The position numbers and the translations under genes were made by a program. Below, one piece after another: positions 27,329 through 35,568 of a DNA stretch of 64,000 nucleotides; within the stretch, counting starts at the first letter, position 1; each line of letters begins with the position of its first letter. The notes below the pieces were generated by a model, which was not told the DNA's origin, searched no databases, and saw nothing but the letters and a program-made list of their open reading frames with translations. Source of the stretch: 62-47 sp044463945 (GTDB taxonomy: Bacteria; Pseudomonadota; Alphaproteobacteria; Rhizobiales; Xanthobacteraceae); NCBI GenBank assembly GCA_044463945.1, contig JBIQLW010000001.1, forward strand, positions 1 to 64,000, in the 5' to 3' direction.

Positions 27329-27347
27329 GCCTTATGGTAAGGGCGTG

Positions 27348-27557
27348 ATGACAAAGCGGTTCAAGATAGGCGACCACGTTAGATGGAATTCCGAAGCGGG
27401 ATACGTGACCGGCACGATCATTGCCGTCCATACGTCGGATTTCCTTTTCAAGGGCTACACGCATCATGCGTCTGAGCATGACCCGCAATACGAAATCAAG
27501 AGCGACAAGACCGACCATATCGCCGCCCACAAGGGCAGCGCCCTTGACCGTGCGTGA
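27348..27557 (+). CDS. DUF2945 (hypervirulence-associated Tudor-like) protein
   Basis: 69 residues: MTKRFKIGDHVRWNSEAGYV then TGTIIAVHTSDF and YEIKSDKTDHIAAHKGSALD. This is the small beta-barrel DUF2945 domain. The ATG at 27348 follows an in-frame GTG by one codon. It lies 19 nt after the encapsulin gene and 9 nt before the DUF488 gene, so it may be cotranscribed. Function is unknown; the family is often next to stress genes. Confidence 0.8.
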   Translation: MTKRFKIGDHVRWNSEAGYVTGTIIAVHTSDFLFKGYTHHASEHDPQYEIKSDKTDHIAAHKGSALDRA

Positions 27558-27566
27558 AGGCGAGCC

Positions 27567-28115
27567 TTGACGCCGCCGTTCTTCACCATCGGCCATTCCA
27601 ACCGGAGCCTTGCGGAGTTTATCGAGCTGCTGCGGAGCGCCGAAATCGAGTTGCTTGCCGACATCCGGACGATGCCGATGTCGAGGGCCAATCCCCAGTT
27701 CAACGAGACGACGCTCCCGGATGCGCTGGCTGCCGTCCAGATTTCCTACGCGCATATGGCGGCGCTCGGCGGGCTTCGCGGAAAGGCGCGGCGTCTGGCG
27801 CCGGATGTCAACGGATACTGGACCAACACGAGCTTCCACAACTACGCCGACTATGCGTTGTCAGAACAATTTCAAGCCGGTCTTGCCCGTCTGCGCGACG
27901 AGGGACACAGGCGGCGTTGCGCCCTCATGTGTTCGGAAGCGGTGTGGTGGCGGTGTCACCGCCGCATCGTCGCCGATTATCTGATCGTCGCCGGAGAAAC
28001 CGTCATCCACATCATGGGCGAGGGACGGCAGGAACCGGCGCACCTCACGCCCGGCGCGGTTCCTCAGCCGGATGGCACCATCGTTTATCCCAAGGAATCG
28101 CGACCGGAAGCGTGA
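27567..28115 (+). CDS. DUF488 family protein
   Basis: 182 residues from a TTG start with an upstream GAAGGCGAG ribosome site. N-terminal FFTIGHSNRSLAEFIELL and DIRTMPMSRANPQFN, then CALMCSEAVWWRCHRRIVAD near the middle, are the characteristic conserved segments of DUF488, including the Cys-x-Cys-like MCSEAVWWRCHR with a conserved histidine. Biochemical role unknown. Fourth gene of the DyP-encapsulin-DUF2945 string. Confidence 0.85.
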   Translation: MTPPFFTIGHSNRSLAEFIELLRSAEIELLADIRTMPMSRANPQFNETTLPDALAAVQISYAHMAALGGLRGKARRLAPDVNGYWTNTSFHNYADYALSEQFQAGLARLRDEGHRRRCALMCSEAVWWRCHRRIVADYLIVAGETVIHIMGEGRQEPAHLTPGAVPQPDGTIVYPKESRPEA

Positions 28116-28163
28116 ACGATGGCCGACAGGGCCGGGTGCCGGTAGCTGTCGGGAAGCTGATAA

Positions 28164-28775
28164 CTACTTTTTGATCGGGTCGTTCCTGACCGGCTGAAAT
28201 CCGGTCCAGCACGCCTTCATGACGATGTCGACGATATCGTCGCGGTTCGGGCCCGGATGGCTCAGCCACCATTTCGCCAATGCGTGCAATCCCTCCTTGA
28301 GAAACTCGCCGGCGGCTTCGTATTGCCATCGCTTCGCGGCCGGCAGATAGGATTTCAGGAGCTGGGAGATCGCGGCCGTGGCTCCCTGCTGCACATCGCG
28401 CGACAGCTTGAGCGTGGCCGGATTACCCTGCGGAACGATGAGAAGGATCTTCGCGGCGTCCGGCTGCGCTTCGACGAACGCAAAAAACGCATCGATCGCC
28501 GAGCGGAATTTGACGTCGTCGGTGGCAGACGATCGTCCGATTTTGTGTCCCTTCGCCAGCAAGTCATCGCGGATCGAACGCAGCAGCGTCTCGAACAGCG
28601 CGTTCTTCGATTCGAAGTGATCGTACAGCACCGGCTTGGTGATCCCGGCGACGGCAGCAATCTCGCTCATCGACGCACCGTCGTAGCCTTTATGGGCGAT
28701 GACGTGGGTCGCGGCGGCCAGAATTCTGCTTCGGCGTTGTTCCAGCGTCAGCCGCTTCCGGGGGCTTGATTTCAT
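28164..28775 (-). CDS. TetR-family repressor of the divergent reductase gene
   Basis: 203 residues. The N-terminal helix-turn-helix reads RILAAATHVIAHKGYDGASM, SEIAAVAGITKPVLYDHFES; the C-terminal ligand domain is about 130 residues. Divergently transcribed from the NAD(P)-dependent reductase at 28844, with a perfect inverted repeat between them, so it almost certainly controls that gene and itself. Ligand unknown. Confidence 0.92.
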   Translation of the reverse strand: MKSSPRKRLTLEQRRSRILAAATHVIAHKGYDGASMSEIAAVAGITKPVLYDHFESKNALFETLLRSIRDDLLAKGHKIGRSSATDDVKFRSAIDAFFAFVEAQPDAAKILLIVPQGNPATLKLSRDVQQGATAAISQLLKSYLPAAKRWQYEAAGEFLKEGLHALAKWWLSHPGPNRDDIVDIVMKACWTGFQPVRNDPIKK

Positions 28776-28800
28776 GGTGAGCCTGCCATATCTCTAAATA

Positions 28801-28818
28801 ACCTACCCTGAGGTAGGT
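28801..28818. promoter_or_regulatory. TetR operator (perfect inverted repeat)
   Basis: ACCTACC-CTGA-GGTAGGT: two 7-bp half-sites with a 4-bp centre, perfectly symmetrical. It lies 26 bp before the reductase start and 26 bp from the tetR start, within AT-rich sequence (CTCTAAATA) where both promoters must be. Operator role is inferred from symmetry and position. Confidence 0.82.
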
Positions 28819-28843
28819 ATACTGCTAAATGGAGGAGCCGGCC

Positions 28844-29812
28844 ATGAAAGTTTTCATTGCAGGCGCCACCGGCGCCGTAGGTCGCCCACTGGTATCCGCA
28901 TTAATCAGGGCCGGCCATTCCGTTGTCGGACTGACCCGTTCGTCAGCAAGAGCGGAACTTATCCGCAGGATGGGCGCGGAACCTATCGTTGCCGACGGCC
29001 TCGATGAGAGCGCGGTCGCGGCGGTTCTGGGTTCGACAAGGCCGGACGCTGTCATCCACGAGATGACCGATCTGGCCGGCGCGACGGACCTGCGGAATTT
29101 CGAACGGACCTTCGCCGGCAGCAATCAGTTGCGAACCAAAGGCACGGACATCCTGCTGGCATCGGCGCGGAAAGCCGGCGTCAAGCGTTTTGTGGCCCAG
29201 AGCTATTGCGGCTGGCCCTATGCCCGCGTCGGTGACGCCATCAAGACTGAAGCGGATATGTTGGATCCCGATCCCCCCGCACAGTTGCGGGCGACGCTGG
29301 AGGCGATCCGGCACGTCGAGAGCGTCGTGACGGGCTCCGTGCCGCCGGAAGGGATCGTGCTGCGGTATGGTGCGTTCTACGGACCTGGCACCGGTATGCT
29401 CGATCCCACGATGGTTTCCCAAGTTCGCAATCGTCGCGTGCCCCTGATCGGAGACGGTGGCGGCTGGTGGTCGTTCATTCATGTCGAGGATGCTGCGGAG
29501 GCGACGGTCAAGGCTCTCGAACGCGGCAGACCCGGCAGCATCTACAATATCGTGGACGATGATCCCGCCCCGGTCAGCGAATGGTTGCCAGCGCTTGCTG
29601 ACGCCGTCGGTGGTGGACGGCCGTTCCATCTGCCGGCCTGGATTGCCCGCATCTTCGCCGGCGAGCATCTGGTGGTGATGATGACGCAAGTTCGTGCGGG
29701 CTCGAACCGCAAGGCTAAAGCCGAGCTGGATTGGCGGCCGGCTCACGCGTCATGGCGCGAGGGATTTTCGGAAATCATGCGGCAATCCTATGCCGAACGG
29801 GTCTCGGCATAA
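28844..29812 (+). CDS. NAD(P)-dependent epimerase/reductase (extended SDR)
   Basis: 322 residues. The N-terminal Rossmann motif is VFIAGATGAVGRPLVSALI (GxxGxxG). The central region contains VAQSYCGWPYARVGD and a C-terminal domain with SFIHVEDAAEATVKAL typical of extended SDRs. The ATG at 28844 follows GGAGGAGC closely; a second in-frame ATG at 28829 overlaps that site and was not used. It is the presumed target of the divergent TetR, so it probably detoxifies an electrophile or aldehyde, but the substrate is unknown. Confidence 0.88.
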   Translation: MKVFIAGATGAVGRPLVSALIRAGHSVVGLTRSSARAELIRRMGAEPIVADGLDESAVAAVLGSTRPDAVIHEMTDLAGATDLRNFERTFAGSNQLRTKGTDILLASARKAGVKRFVAQSYCGWPYARVGDAIKTEADMLDPDPPAQLRATLEAIRHVESVVTGSVPPEGIVLRYGAFYGPGTGMLDPTMVSQVRNRRVPLIGDGGGWWSFIHVEDAAEATVKALERGRPGSIYNIVDDDPAPVSEWLPALADAVGGGRPFHLPAWIARIFAGEHLVVMMTQVRAGSNRKAKAELDWRPAHASWREGFSEIMRQSYAERVSA

Positions 29813-29877
29813 ATCGTCCCGCGCGGCTGATCGCTCAGCGTCATTGCTCCATAGCGAGCATCAAGGGAGATTACGTC

Positions 29878-30687
29878 ATGGAAAATCGCGTCCGTCTGTC
29901 CATCGCGGATGGTATTGCCGACGTCAGGCTCGATCGCGCGGATAAGATGAACGCGCTTGATCCGGCCATGTTCAAGGCCATCGCCGACACAGGGGCTCGC
30001 CTCAAGCAGGATACCAGCGTGCGTGCGGTTGTGCTGTCCGGAGAGGGGCGCGCCTTTTGCGCCGGTCTCGATGTCGAGAGGATCGCCGCGCTCACGCGGG
30101 GCGACAGCCTCCTCCCGTTCGCCGATCTCACGCAACGCACCCATGGCATCGCCAATTTTGTCCAGCACATCGTCTGGGTCTGGCGGGAGATTGCCGTCCC
30201 GGTGATTGCGGCGGTGCACGGCGTTGCATTCGGCGGCGGCTTCCAACTCGCACTGGGTGCGGACCTGCGATATGTCGCGCCGGGAACCCGGCTGGGCCTG
30301 ATTGAGAGCAAGTGGGGTCTTGTGCCCGACATGGCCGGCACGCAACTGATGCGATCGCTTGCGCGCGAGGACGTCGTTCGCGAGTTGATCTACACCGGAC
30401 GGATCTTTTCCGCGGAGGAAGCGCTCGCATACGGGCTCGCGACGCATGTGGTCGCCGATCCTCTCGGCGAAGCGCTGGCGATGGCCCGCGATATCGCGGG
30501 GCGCAGTCCGCACGCGATCCGCGCCGCCAAGCGGCTGCTCAATCAAGCGTCCGCGGCGGGCGCTCTTTCCGCGCTGACGGCGGAAACCGATGAACAGCGC
30601 GCGCTGATCGGCGGTCCCAACCAGGTCGAGGCGGTGCGTGCCAATCTGGATAATCGCGCACCGAGATTTGCCGATCCCATGTTCTGA
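29878..30687 (+). CDS. Crotonase-family enoyl-CoA hydratase/isomerase
   Basis: 269 residues from the ATG preceded by AGGGAGA. Oxyanion-hole motifs GEGRAFCAGLDVERI and AAVHGVAFGGGFQLALGADL are present; the loop GLIESKWGLVPDMAGTQ fits the crotonase fold with a Glu (GLIESK) and an Asp (VPDMAG) at the places used for acid/base chemistry. It could supply the hydratase step missing from the LysR-controlled operon, but it is about 15 kb away. It is cotranscribed, if at all, with the SDR 66 bp upstream. Confidence 0.88.
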   Translation: MENRVRLSIADGIADVRLDRADKMNALDPAMFKAIADTGARLKQDTSVRAVVLSGEGRAFCAGLDVERIAALTRGDSLLPFADLTQRTHGIANFVQHIVWVWREIAVPVIAAVHGVAFGGGFQLALGADLRYVAPGTRLGLIESKWGLVPDMAGTQLMRSLAREDVVRELIYTGRIFSAEEALAYGLATHVVADPLGEALAMARDIAGRSPHAIRAAKRLLNQASAAGALSALTAETDEQRALIGGPNQVEAVRANLDNRAPRFADPMF

Positions 30688-30782
30688 ACTCGCCCTGCAG
30701 TCATCGACCGCACCGCACTCTGCCGCGCGCTATCAGTTTCGCGGCGTTATATAAACTAATGAAATCAATTTCTTACTTCGGC

Positions 30783-30799
30783 AGTCCGGCCTTCGGACT
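30783..30799 (+). terminator. Short hairpin after the crotonase gene
   Basis: AGTCCG, loop GCCTT, CGGACT: a 6-bp stem 96 nt downstream of the crotonase stop. No T-tract. A weak terminator is possible. Confidence 0.35.
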
Positions 30800-30851
30800 C
30801 CGCCGAGCGGTAATTTGTCCGGTCGCCCGCCAATTTACAATGTTGACGGCT

Positions 30852-30867
30852 GTTTACAATTGTGAAC
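30852..30867. promoter_or_regulatory. Near-perfect palindrome, probable IclR operator
   Basis: GTTTACAATTGTGAAC is symmetrical except for one base pair. A partial copy TTTACAATGTTGAC lies 19 bp upstream (30834-30847). Together they look like tandem sites for the IclR-type regulator encoded next. The palindrome covers a GTG at 30862 that could be a start codon, favouring the ATG at 30889 as the true start. Confidence 0.55.
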
Positions 30868-30888
30868 AAAGTCCGCCGCGGGGGCCAA

Positions 30889-31791
30889 ATGGCAAGCAAG
30901 ATCGATCCAGACATTGATGACGCCGGCCATTTGATGAAGGTCGGCCGCGACGTCGCGGCGGTAATTCAGGCGCTTGCCATCCTGCGGGCGATCGGCGCGA
31001 CGCATCAGCAGGGCGCCACCCTTTCCGCGATTGCCGCCGCCGCCGACGTCAGCCGCTCCACGACGCTCAACATCATCCGCACGCTGGTCAACGAGCGCAT
31101 CGTGTCGTTCTCGCGCGAGATGAAGACCTATCGGCTGGGACTCGGCCTGCTCGAACTGTCGCGGCCGCTGCACAACCGCTCGGCGTTCGAACTGATCGAG
31201 CCCGACCTGCGCCAGATCGCGACGCGATTCGAGACCACCGCGAGCATCTGGCAGGTGCTGAGCAACGGCCGGCTTCTGCTTCTGGGACGGGTGGCGCCCG
31301 ACAGCCATATCCGCATCGAGTTTCGCATCGCCACCCGCCTGCCGCTTTATGCCGGCGCAACCGGCCTTGCGGTGGCGGCGGCCCTCCAGGCGTCGGACGA
31401 GGAAATTCTGGCGGCCCTCGGCAACATCCGCTGGGCGGTGGCGCCGAGCGGGAAAGCCTATCTGGCTCAGGCGCGGCGGGCGCGCGCGACCGGCTTCGCC
31501 GTTGATGTCGGCAATCTTATTCGCGGGGTGACCTCGGTGGCGTCGGCGGTTCAGGACCGGACCGGGCAGCCGCGTCTGGTGATCGGGGTTCACGCCTTTC
31601 AGGGGCAACTCCAGAAGAACGAGATCGATATTCTCGGCAGAGAGCTACGCGCTCTATCGCTGCGCGCCGCCAAGGCGCTTTATCAAGCCACGCCGCGTGT
31701 CGTCGCGGCGCCCGCCCGATCTTCGGCGGCCAATCCGCTGAAGTCATGTTCGATACCCGCTTCACCTTCTTCATTGAGATCGAAAGGATAA
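30889..31791 (+). CDS. IclR-family transcriptional regulator
   Basis: 300 residues from the ATG at 30889; a GTG at 30862 would add nine residues but overlaps the operator. Winged helix-turn-helix at about residues 24-80 (AVIQALAILRAIGATHQQGA, AAADVSRSTTLNIIRTL), then an IclR effector domain. It precedes the importer operon by 7 nt, so it is probably cotranscribed with it and senses the imported acid or its CoA ester. The C-terminal 25 residues are low-complexity. Confidence 0.9.
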   Translation: MASKIDPDIDDAGHLMKVGRDVAAVIQALAILRAIGATHQQGATLSAIAAAADVSRSTTLNIIRTLVNERIVSFSREMKTYRLGLGLLELSRPLHNRSAFELIEPDLRQIATRFETTASIWQVLSNGRLLLLGRVAPDSHIRIEFRIATRLPLYAGATGLAVAAALQASDEEILAALGNIRWAVAPSGKAYLAQARRARATGFAVDVGNLIRGVTSVASAVQDRTGQPRLVIGVHAFQGQLQKNEIDILGRELRALSLRAAKALYQATPRVVAAPARSSAANPLKSCSIPASPSSLRSKG

Positions 31792-31798
31792 GCCGACC

Positions 31799-32950
31799 AT
31801 GCGTTTTATACTTCCGTCCGTGATCGCGCTGGGCGCGGTGCTCTCGGCGCCGCTCCATGCGGAAACTCTCAAGATCGGCGTGGTCGCGCCGCAGACCGGC
31901 CCCGGCGCGGCCTGGGGTCTCGCGCTCGACGCGGGCGCCCGCATCGCGGCCAGCCAGGTCAATGCCAAGGGCGGCCTCAAGGTCGGCGACAAGACCTATC
32001 AGGTCGATGTCATCACTTATGACGATCAGTACAAAGCCGCGGAAACGGTCACTGCGGTCAATCGCCTGATCCATCAAGACGGCGTGCGCTTCATCGTCGG
32101 ACCGCTCGGGGCGGCGTCACTGCTCGCCGCCAAGCCGATCACGGAGCGTTCGCAGATCCTGATGCTGTCGAACACTTATACCGTGAAGGCGCTGGAAAAC
32201 ACCAAGTATGTCTTCCGCGTGCTGCCGACGTCGCGCGAATTCGTCCCGCCCTTCGTGGCGTGGCTGAAGAAGAACCGCCCGGCGCTCAAGCGCGTCGCGC
32301 TGCTCGCACCCAACGACGAGACCGGCTGGGACAGCCAGAAGGTTCAGGAGGACGCCTACAAGGCGAACGGCTTCGATGTCGTCGCCAAGGAACTGTTCGA
32401 GCGCAAGCAGACCGACTTCCGCGCCATCCTGACCAAGCTGCTCGGCTCCAACCCCGACAATATCGAACTCGACACCACGCCGCCGCCGATCGCCGGGCCC
32501 ATCATCCGCCAGGCGCGCGAACTCGGCTACAAGGGGCAGTTCACGAAATTCGGCGGGGTGAACGTCAACGAGATCGTCGAGGCTGCCGGCAAGGAGAACA
32601 CCGAGGGCTTCCTCGGCTATCTCGGCGCCGATCCGGCCAGCAAGGAGTGGGCATGGCTCGAAGCCGAGTATGCCAAGATCCACAAGAACAGGATGGGCGA
32701 CTTCACGTTCTTCTTCTACGACGCCACCAAGTTCCTGTTCGAGGCGATGGCCAAGGCCGGGACCACCACCGACACCACCAAGGTTCGCGATGCGATCGAG
32801 AAGGCGTCGCCCTTCGACACCCTGATCGGCAAGTCGTACTGGGGCGGCAAGGACGTCTATGGCATCGACCACCAGCTTTTCACGCCGTCCTTCCTGGTCG
32901 AGATCAAGGATGGCAAGGGGGTCGTGATCGAGAAGCTCGATCCGAAGTAG
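31799..32950 (+). CDS. ABC importer periplasmic binding protein (LivK-like)
   Basis: 383 residues with a Sec signal peptide (MRFILPSVIALGAVLSAPLH, cleavage after HAE). The type I periplasmic-binding fold carries KIGVVAPQTGPGAAWG, INAxG-like QVNAKGGLKVGDK and GPLGAASLLAAKP. Members of this family bind branched-chain amino acids, urea or aromatic/aliphatic acids. The neighbouring CoA ligase, not amino-acid enzymes, points to a carboxylate here. Followed by a 10-bp intercistronic hairpin. Confidence 0.93.
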   Translation: MRFILPSVIALGAVLSAPLHAETLKIGVVAPQTGPGAAWGLALDAGARIAASQVNAKGGLKVGDKTYQVDVITYDDQYKAAETVTAVNRLIHQDGVRFIVGPLGAASLLAAKPITERSQILMLSNTYTVKALENTKYVFRVLPTSREFVPPFVAWLKKNRPALKRVALLAPNDETGWDSQKVQEDAYKANGFDVVAKELFERKQTDFRAILTKLLGSNPDNIELDTTPPPIAGPIIRQARELGYKGQFTKFGGVNVNEIVEAAGKENTEGFLGYLGADPASKEWAWLEAEYAKIHKNRMGDFTFFFYDATKFLFEAMAKAGTTTDTTKVRDAIEKASPFDTLIGKSYWGGKDVYGIDHQLFTPSFLVEIKDGKGVVIEKLDPK

Positions 32951-32958
32951 CCCGACCG

Positions 32959-32985
32959 GGCCCGTCGGCTGCGCGCCGGCGGGCC
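32959..32985 (+). promoter_or_regulatory. Intercistronic hairpin between binding protein and permease genes
   Basis: GGCCCGTCGG, loop CTGCGCG, CCGGCGGGCC: ten pairs with one G-U. It sits 8 nt after the binding-protein stop, 20 nt before the first permease. No T-tract. Such stems commonly protect the upstream mRNA or attenuate, giving an excess of binding protein over permease. Confidence 0.6.
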
Positions 32986-33005
32986 ACCCGAAACGGAATC
33001 CCGAC

Positions 33006-33854
33006 ATGCTTGTTCAGACGCTGGTGATCGCCGCGACGTCGAGCGCCTACATGATGCTGCTGGCGCTGGGCTTCACCCTGATCTTCGGACTCATGCGCAT
33101 CGTCAACTTCGCGCACGGCGAGTTCGTGATGATCGGAGCCTATGCGGTCTATGTGCTTACCGTCGCGTGCGGATTGAATTATTTCATCGCGATCCCGCTG
33201 GCCGGCGTATTCGCGGGGCTGTGCGGCGTGGTTGCCGAGCGCCTTGTCTTTCGCCCGTTCCTCGGCGACGAACTCGGTGCCATGATTACCTCGCTGGCGC
33301 TTGCCATCATTCTCCAGGGCGTGGTGACGATCATCTTCACCGTCGATCAGCTCAGCATTCCCCGGCCGATCTCGGGCGTTCTGCAACTCGGCTCGCTCTA
33401 TATCCCCAACGATCAGCTTTTCGTCGCCGGTTCGTCCTTCGTCGTGGTGATCGCGTTTCATTTCCTCATCCACCATACCCGGCTCGGGCTGGCGTTGCGC
33501 GCCGTGGCGCAGGACACCGAAATCGCGCGCGCCTATGGCATGGCGCCGTCGTTCGTCCTGCCGCTCGCCTTCGGCATCGGCTGCCTGCTCGCGGGGCTTG
33601 CCGGCGCTCTGACGGTGCCGCTCTACGCCGTCAATCCGTTCATGGGCGAGGCCGCGCTGCTCAAGGCGTTCATCGTCGTGGTGCTCGGCGGCCTCGGCAG
33701 CCTTCCCGGCGCCATGGTTGCCGCCGCCCTGCTCGGGGTGACCGACGCCGTGATTTCCGTCTGGATGAGCGCCACGCTGGCGACGCTGGTCTCGTTCGTG
33801 CTGGTGGTCGTGATCCTGATCGTCAAGCCGTCCGGACTGTGGGGGCGCGCATGA
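33006..33854 (+). CDS. ABC importer permease, LivH type
   Basis: 282 residues with about eight hydrophobic helices, LivH/BPD branched-chain family. Conserved FGLMRIVNFAHGEFVMIGAYA near the N-terminus and KAFIVVVLGGLGSLPGAM near the C-terminus. It forms one half of the membrane pore and pairs with the LivM-type subunit, whose start overlaps its stop (ATGA). Confidence 0.94.
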   Translation: MLVQTLVIAATSSAYMMLLALGFTLIFGLMRIVNFAHGEFVMIGAYAVYVLTVACGLNYFIAIPLAGVFAGLCGVVAERLVFRPFLGDELGAMITSLALAIILQGVVTIIFTVDQLSIPRPISGVLQLGSLYIPNDQLFVAGSSFVVVIAFHFLIHHTRLGLALRAVAQDTEIARAYGMAPSFVLPLAFGIGCLLAGLAGALTVPLYAVNPFMGEAALLKAFIVVVLGGLGSLPGAMVAAALLGVTDAVISVWMSATLATLVSFVLVVVILIVKPSGLWGRA

Positions 33855-34792
33855 TCTTGCAACGCTCCTTCATCGCCAGCGCGCTCATGCTGATCGCCTT
33901 CGTGACGGTTCCGCTGGTGCTGGCGCAGACTTTCTACACTCATCTCGCGATCCTGATCGGCATTCACTCCATCCTCGCCGTCAGCGTCTATCTGATGCTG
34001 AGGATCGGGCAGCTTTCGCTGGCGCAAGCCGGGTTCATGGGCATCGGCGCCTATGCGTCGGCGCTCCTGACGCGCGACGCCGGCGTGCCGTTTGCACTCG
34101 CCTTCCTGCTGGCCGGGGCGATCCCGGCAGCGATCGCCGGTGCCATCGGCCCGCTGTTGATGCGCACCAAGGGCGTCCATTTCGTCCTCCTCACCTTTGC
34201 TTTGGGCGAGGTCATCATCCTGATCTTCGTGGAATGGACGTCGCTGTTCGGCGGCAACAACGGCCTCTCCGCGATTCCGCCGGCGGCGCTGTTCGGCCTC
34301 CAGCTAGCATCGCCGCCCGCCGTTCTGGTGTTCACGGCGCTGGTGCTCAGCAGCGTTCTGCTCGCGACCCATCTCGCCTTCAGCGGCGACCTCGGCGTCA
34401 TCGTGGAAGGACTGGAGCGCAACGAGGCGCTGCAATCCTCGCTGGGCGTCAACGCGCTGGCGTTCCGCTGCCTGTTGTTCAGCGCCAGCGCCTTCATCGC
34501 CGGGCTGTCCGGCAGCCTCTATGCGCACTATCTGATGTTCATCTCGCCCGAAGCGTTCGGTTTCTGGACCACCGTGAACGCGCTGATCCTCAACGTGATC
34601 GGCGGAGCGCAGTTCCTGATGGGTCCGTTTCTCGGCGCGCTGGCGCTGGTGCCGTTGCCGGAAGTCTTCCGCGAGTGGGTCGACTATCAGCGCATCCTTT
34701 ACGGCGTCGCGTTGCTGCTATTGATGCGCGGGCTGCCGCAGGGCGTCCTCGGCCTGATCCTGCCGCGCCTTGGCTGGGGGAGGGGACGATGA
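33851..34792 (+). CDS. ABC importer permease, LivM type
   Basis: 313 residues from the ATG overlapping the LivH stop. Conserved LRIGQLSLAQAGFMGIGAYA and FGGNNGLSAIPPA mark the LivM family, with about nine hydrophobic helices. Stop overlaps the next ATPase gene (ATGA). Together with LivH-like it forms the transport channel for the imported acid. Confidence 0.94.
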   Translation: MILQRSFIASALMLIAFVTVPLVLAQTFYTHLAILIGIHSILAVSVYLMLRIGQLSLAQAGFMGIGAYASALLTRDAGVPFALAFLLAGAIPAAIAGAIGPLLMRTKGVHFVLLTFALGEVIILIFVEWTSLFGGNNGLSAIPPAALFGLQLASPPAVLVFTALVLSSVLLATHLAFSGDLGVIVEGLERNEALQSSLGVNALAFRCLLFSASAFIAGLSGSLYAHYLMFISPEAFGFWTTVNALILNVIGGAQFLMGPFLGALALVPLPEVFREWVDYQRILYGVALLLLMRGLPQGVLGLILPRLGWGRGR

Positions 34793-35568
34793 GCAGCAAT
34801 CCCGGCCGGCTGTCCGTCAGGAATCTGCGCCGTGCCTTCGGCGGGATCGTCGCCGTGGACAACGTCTCGTTCGATCTCGCCGCCGGCCACATCACCGGCC
34901 TGATCGGGCCCAACGGGGCCGGCAAGACCACCGTCTTCAACCTGCTCGCCGGCTCTCTCCGTCCCGATGTCGGCGAGGCGATCTTCGAGGGTGAGACCAT
35001 CACCGGGCTGGATTCGTCCGCCATCGCACGGCGCGGCATCGCGCGTTGCTTTCAGGCCGCGACCGTATTCCGCGCCGTGACGGTGCGCGACCATCTGGTC
35101 CGCGCCGGATATCTCAAGGCCATCGGGCGGCCGATCGATCTATTGAAGCGACGCGCGATCGCCGCGCAGAAGGCGGCCGCGCGCGACATGGCCGAGGAGT
35201 TGCTGGATTTCCTCGATCTGCGCCACGCCGCCGACCGCGATGCCGCCACGCTGGCTTACGGCCATCAGAAAATCCTCGGCGTCGGCATGGCGCTCGCGAC
35301 CGCGCCGCGGCTCCTGCTGGCCGACGAGCCGGCCGCCGGCCTCAATCCGGTCGAGACGGAGGAGATGACCGAACTGTTGCGCCGCATCCGTTACGATCGC
35401 GGCATCGACGTGCTGCTGGTCGAGCATGACCTGCGTCTGGTGATGAAGCTATGCGACCGGATCATCGCCCTCAACGCCGGGTCGGTCATCGCCGACGGCC
35501 CGCCGAACGAGGTTCGTAACGATCCGGCTTTCATCACCGCCTATCTCGGAGCTGACTATGCGTCTTGA
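34789..35568 (+). CDS. ABC importer ATPase, LivG type
   Basis: 259 residues. Walker A GPNGAGKTTVFN, signature LAYGHQKILGVG (the usual LSYGQQR is altered), Walker B LLLADEPAAGLNPVET and switch His EHDLRLVM. The C-terminal RNDPAFITAYLG is the LivG tail. Overlaps LivM by 4 nt and LivF by 11 nt. Confidence 0.94.
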   Translation: MSSNPGRLSVRNLRRAFGGIVAVDNVSFDLAAGHITGLIGPNGAGKTTVFNLLAGSLRPDVGEAIFEGETITGLDSSAIARRGIARCFQAATVFRAVTVRDHLVRAGYLKAIGRPIDLLKRRAIAAQKAAARDMAEELLDFLDLRHAADRDAATLAYGHQKILGVGMALATAPRLLLADEPAAGLNPVETEEMTELLRRIRYDRGIDVLLVEHDLRLVMKLCDRIIALNAGSVIADGPPNEVRNDPAFITAYLGADYAS

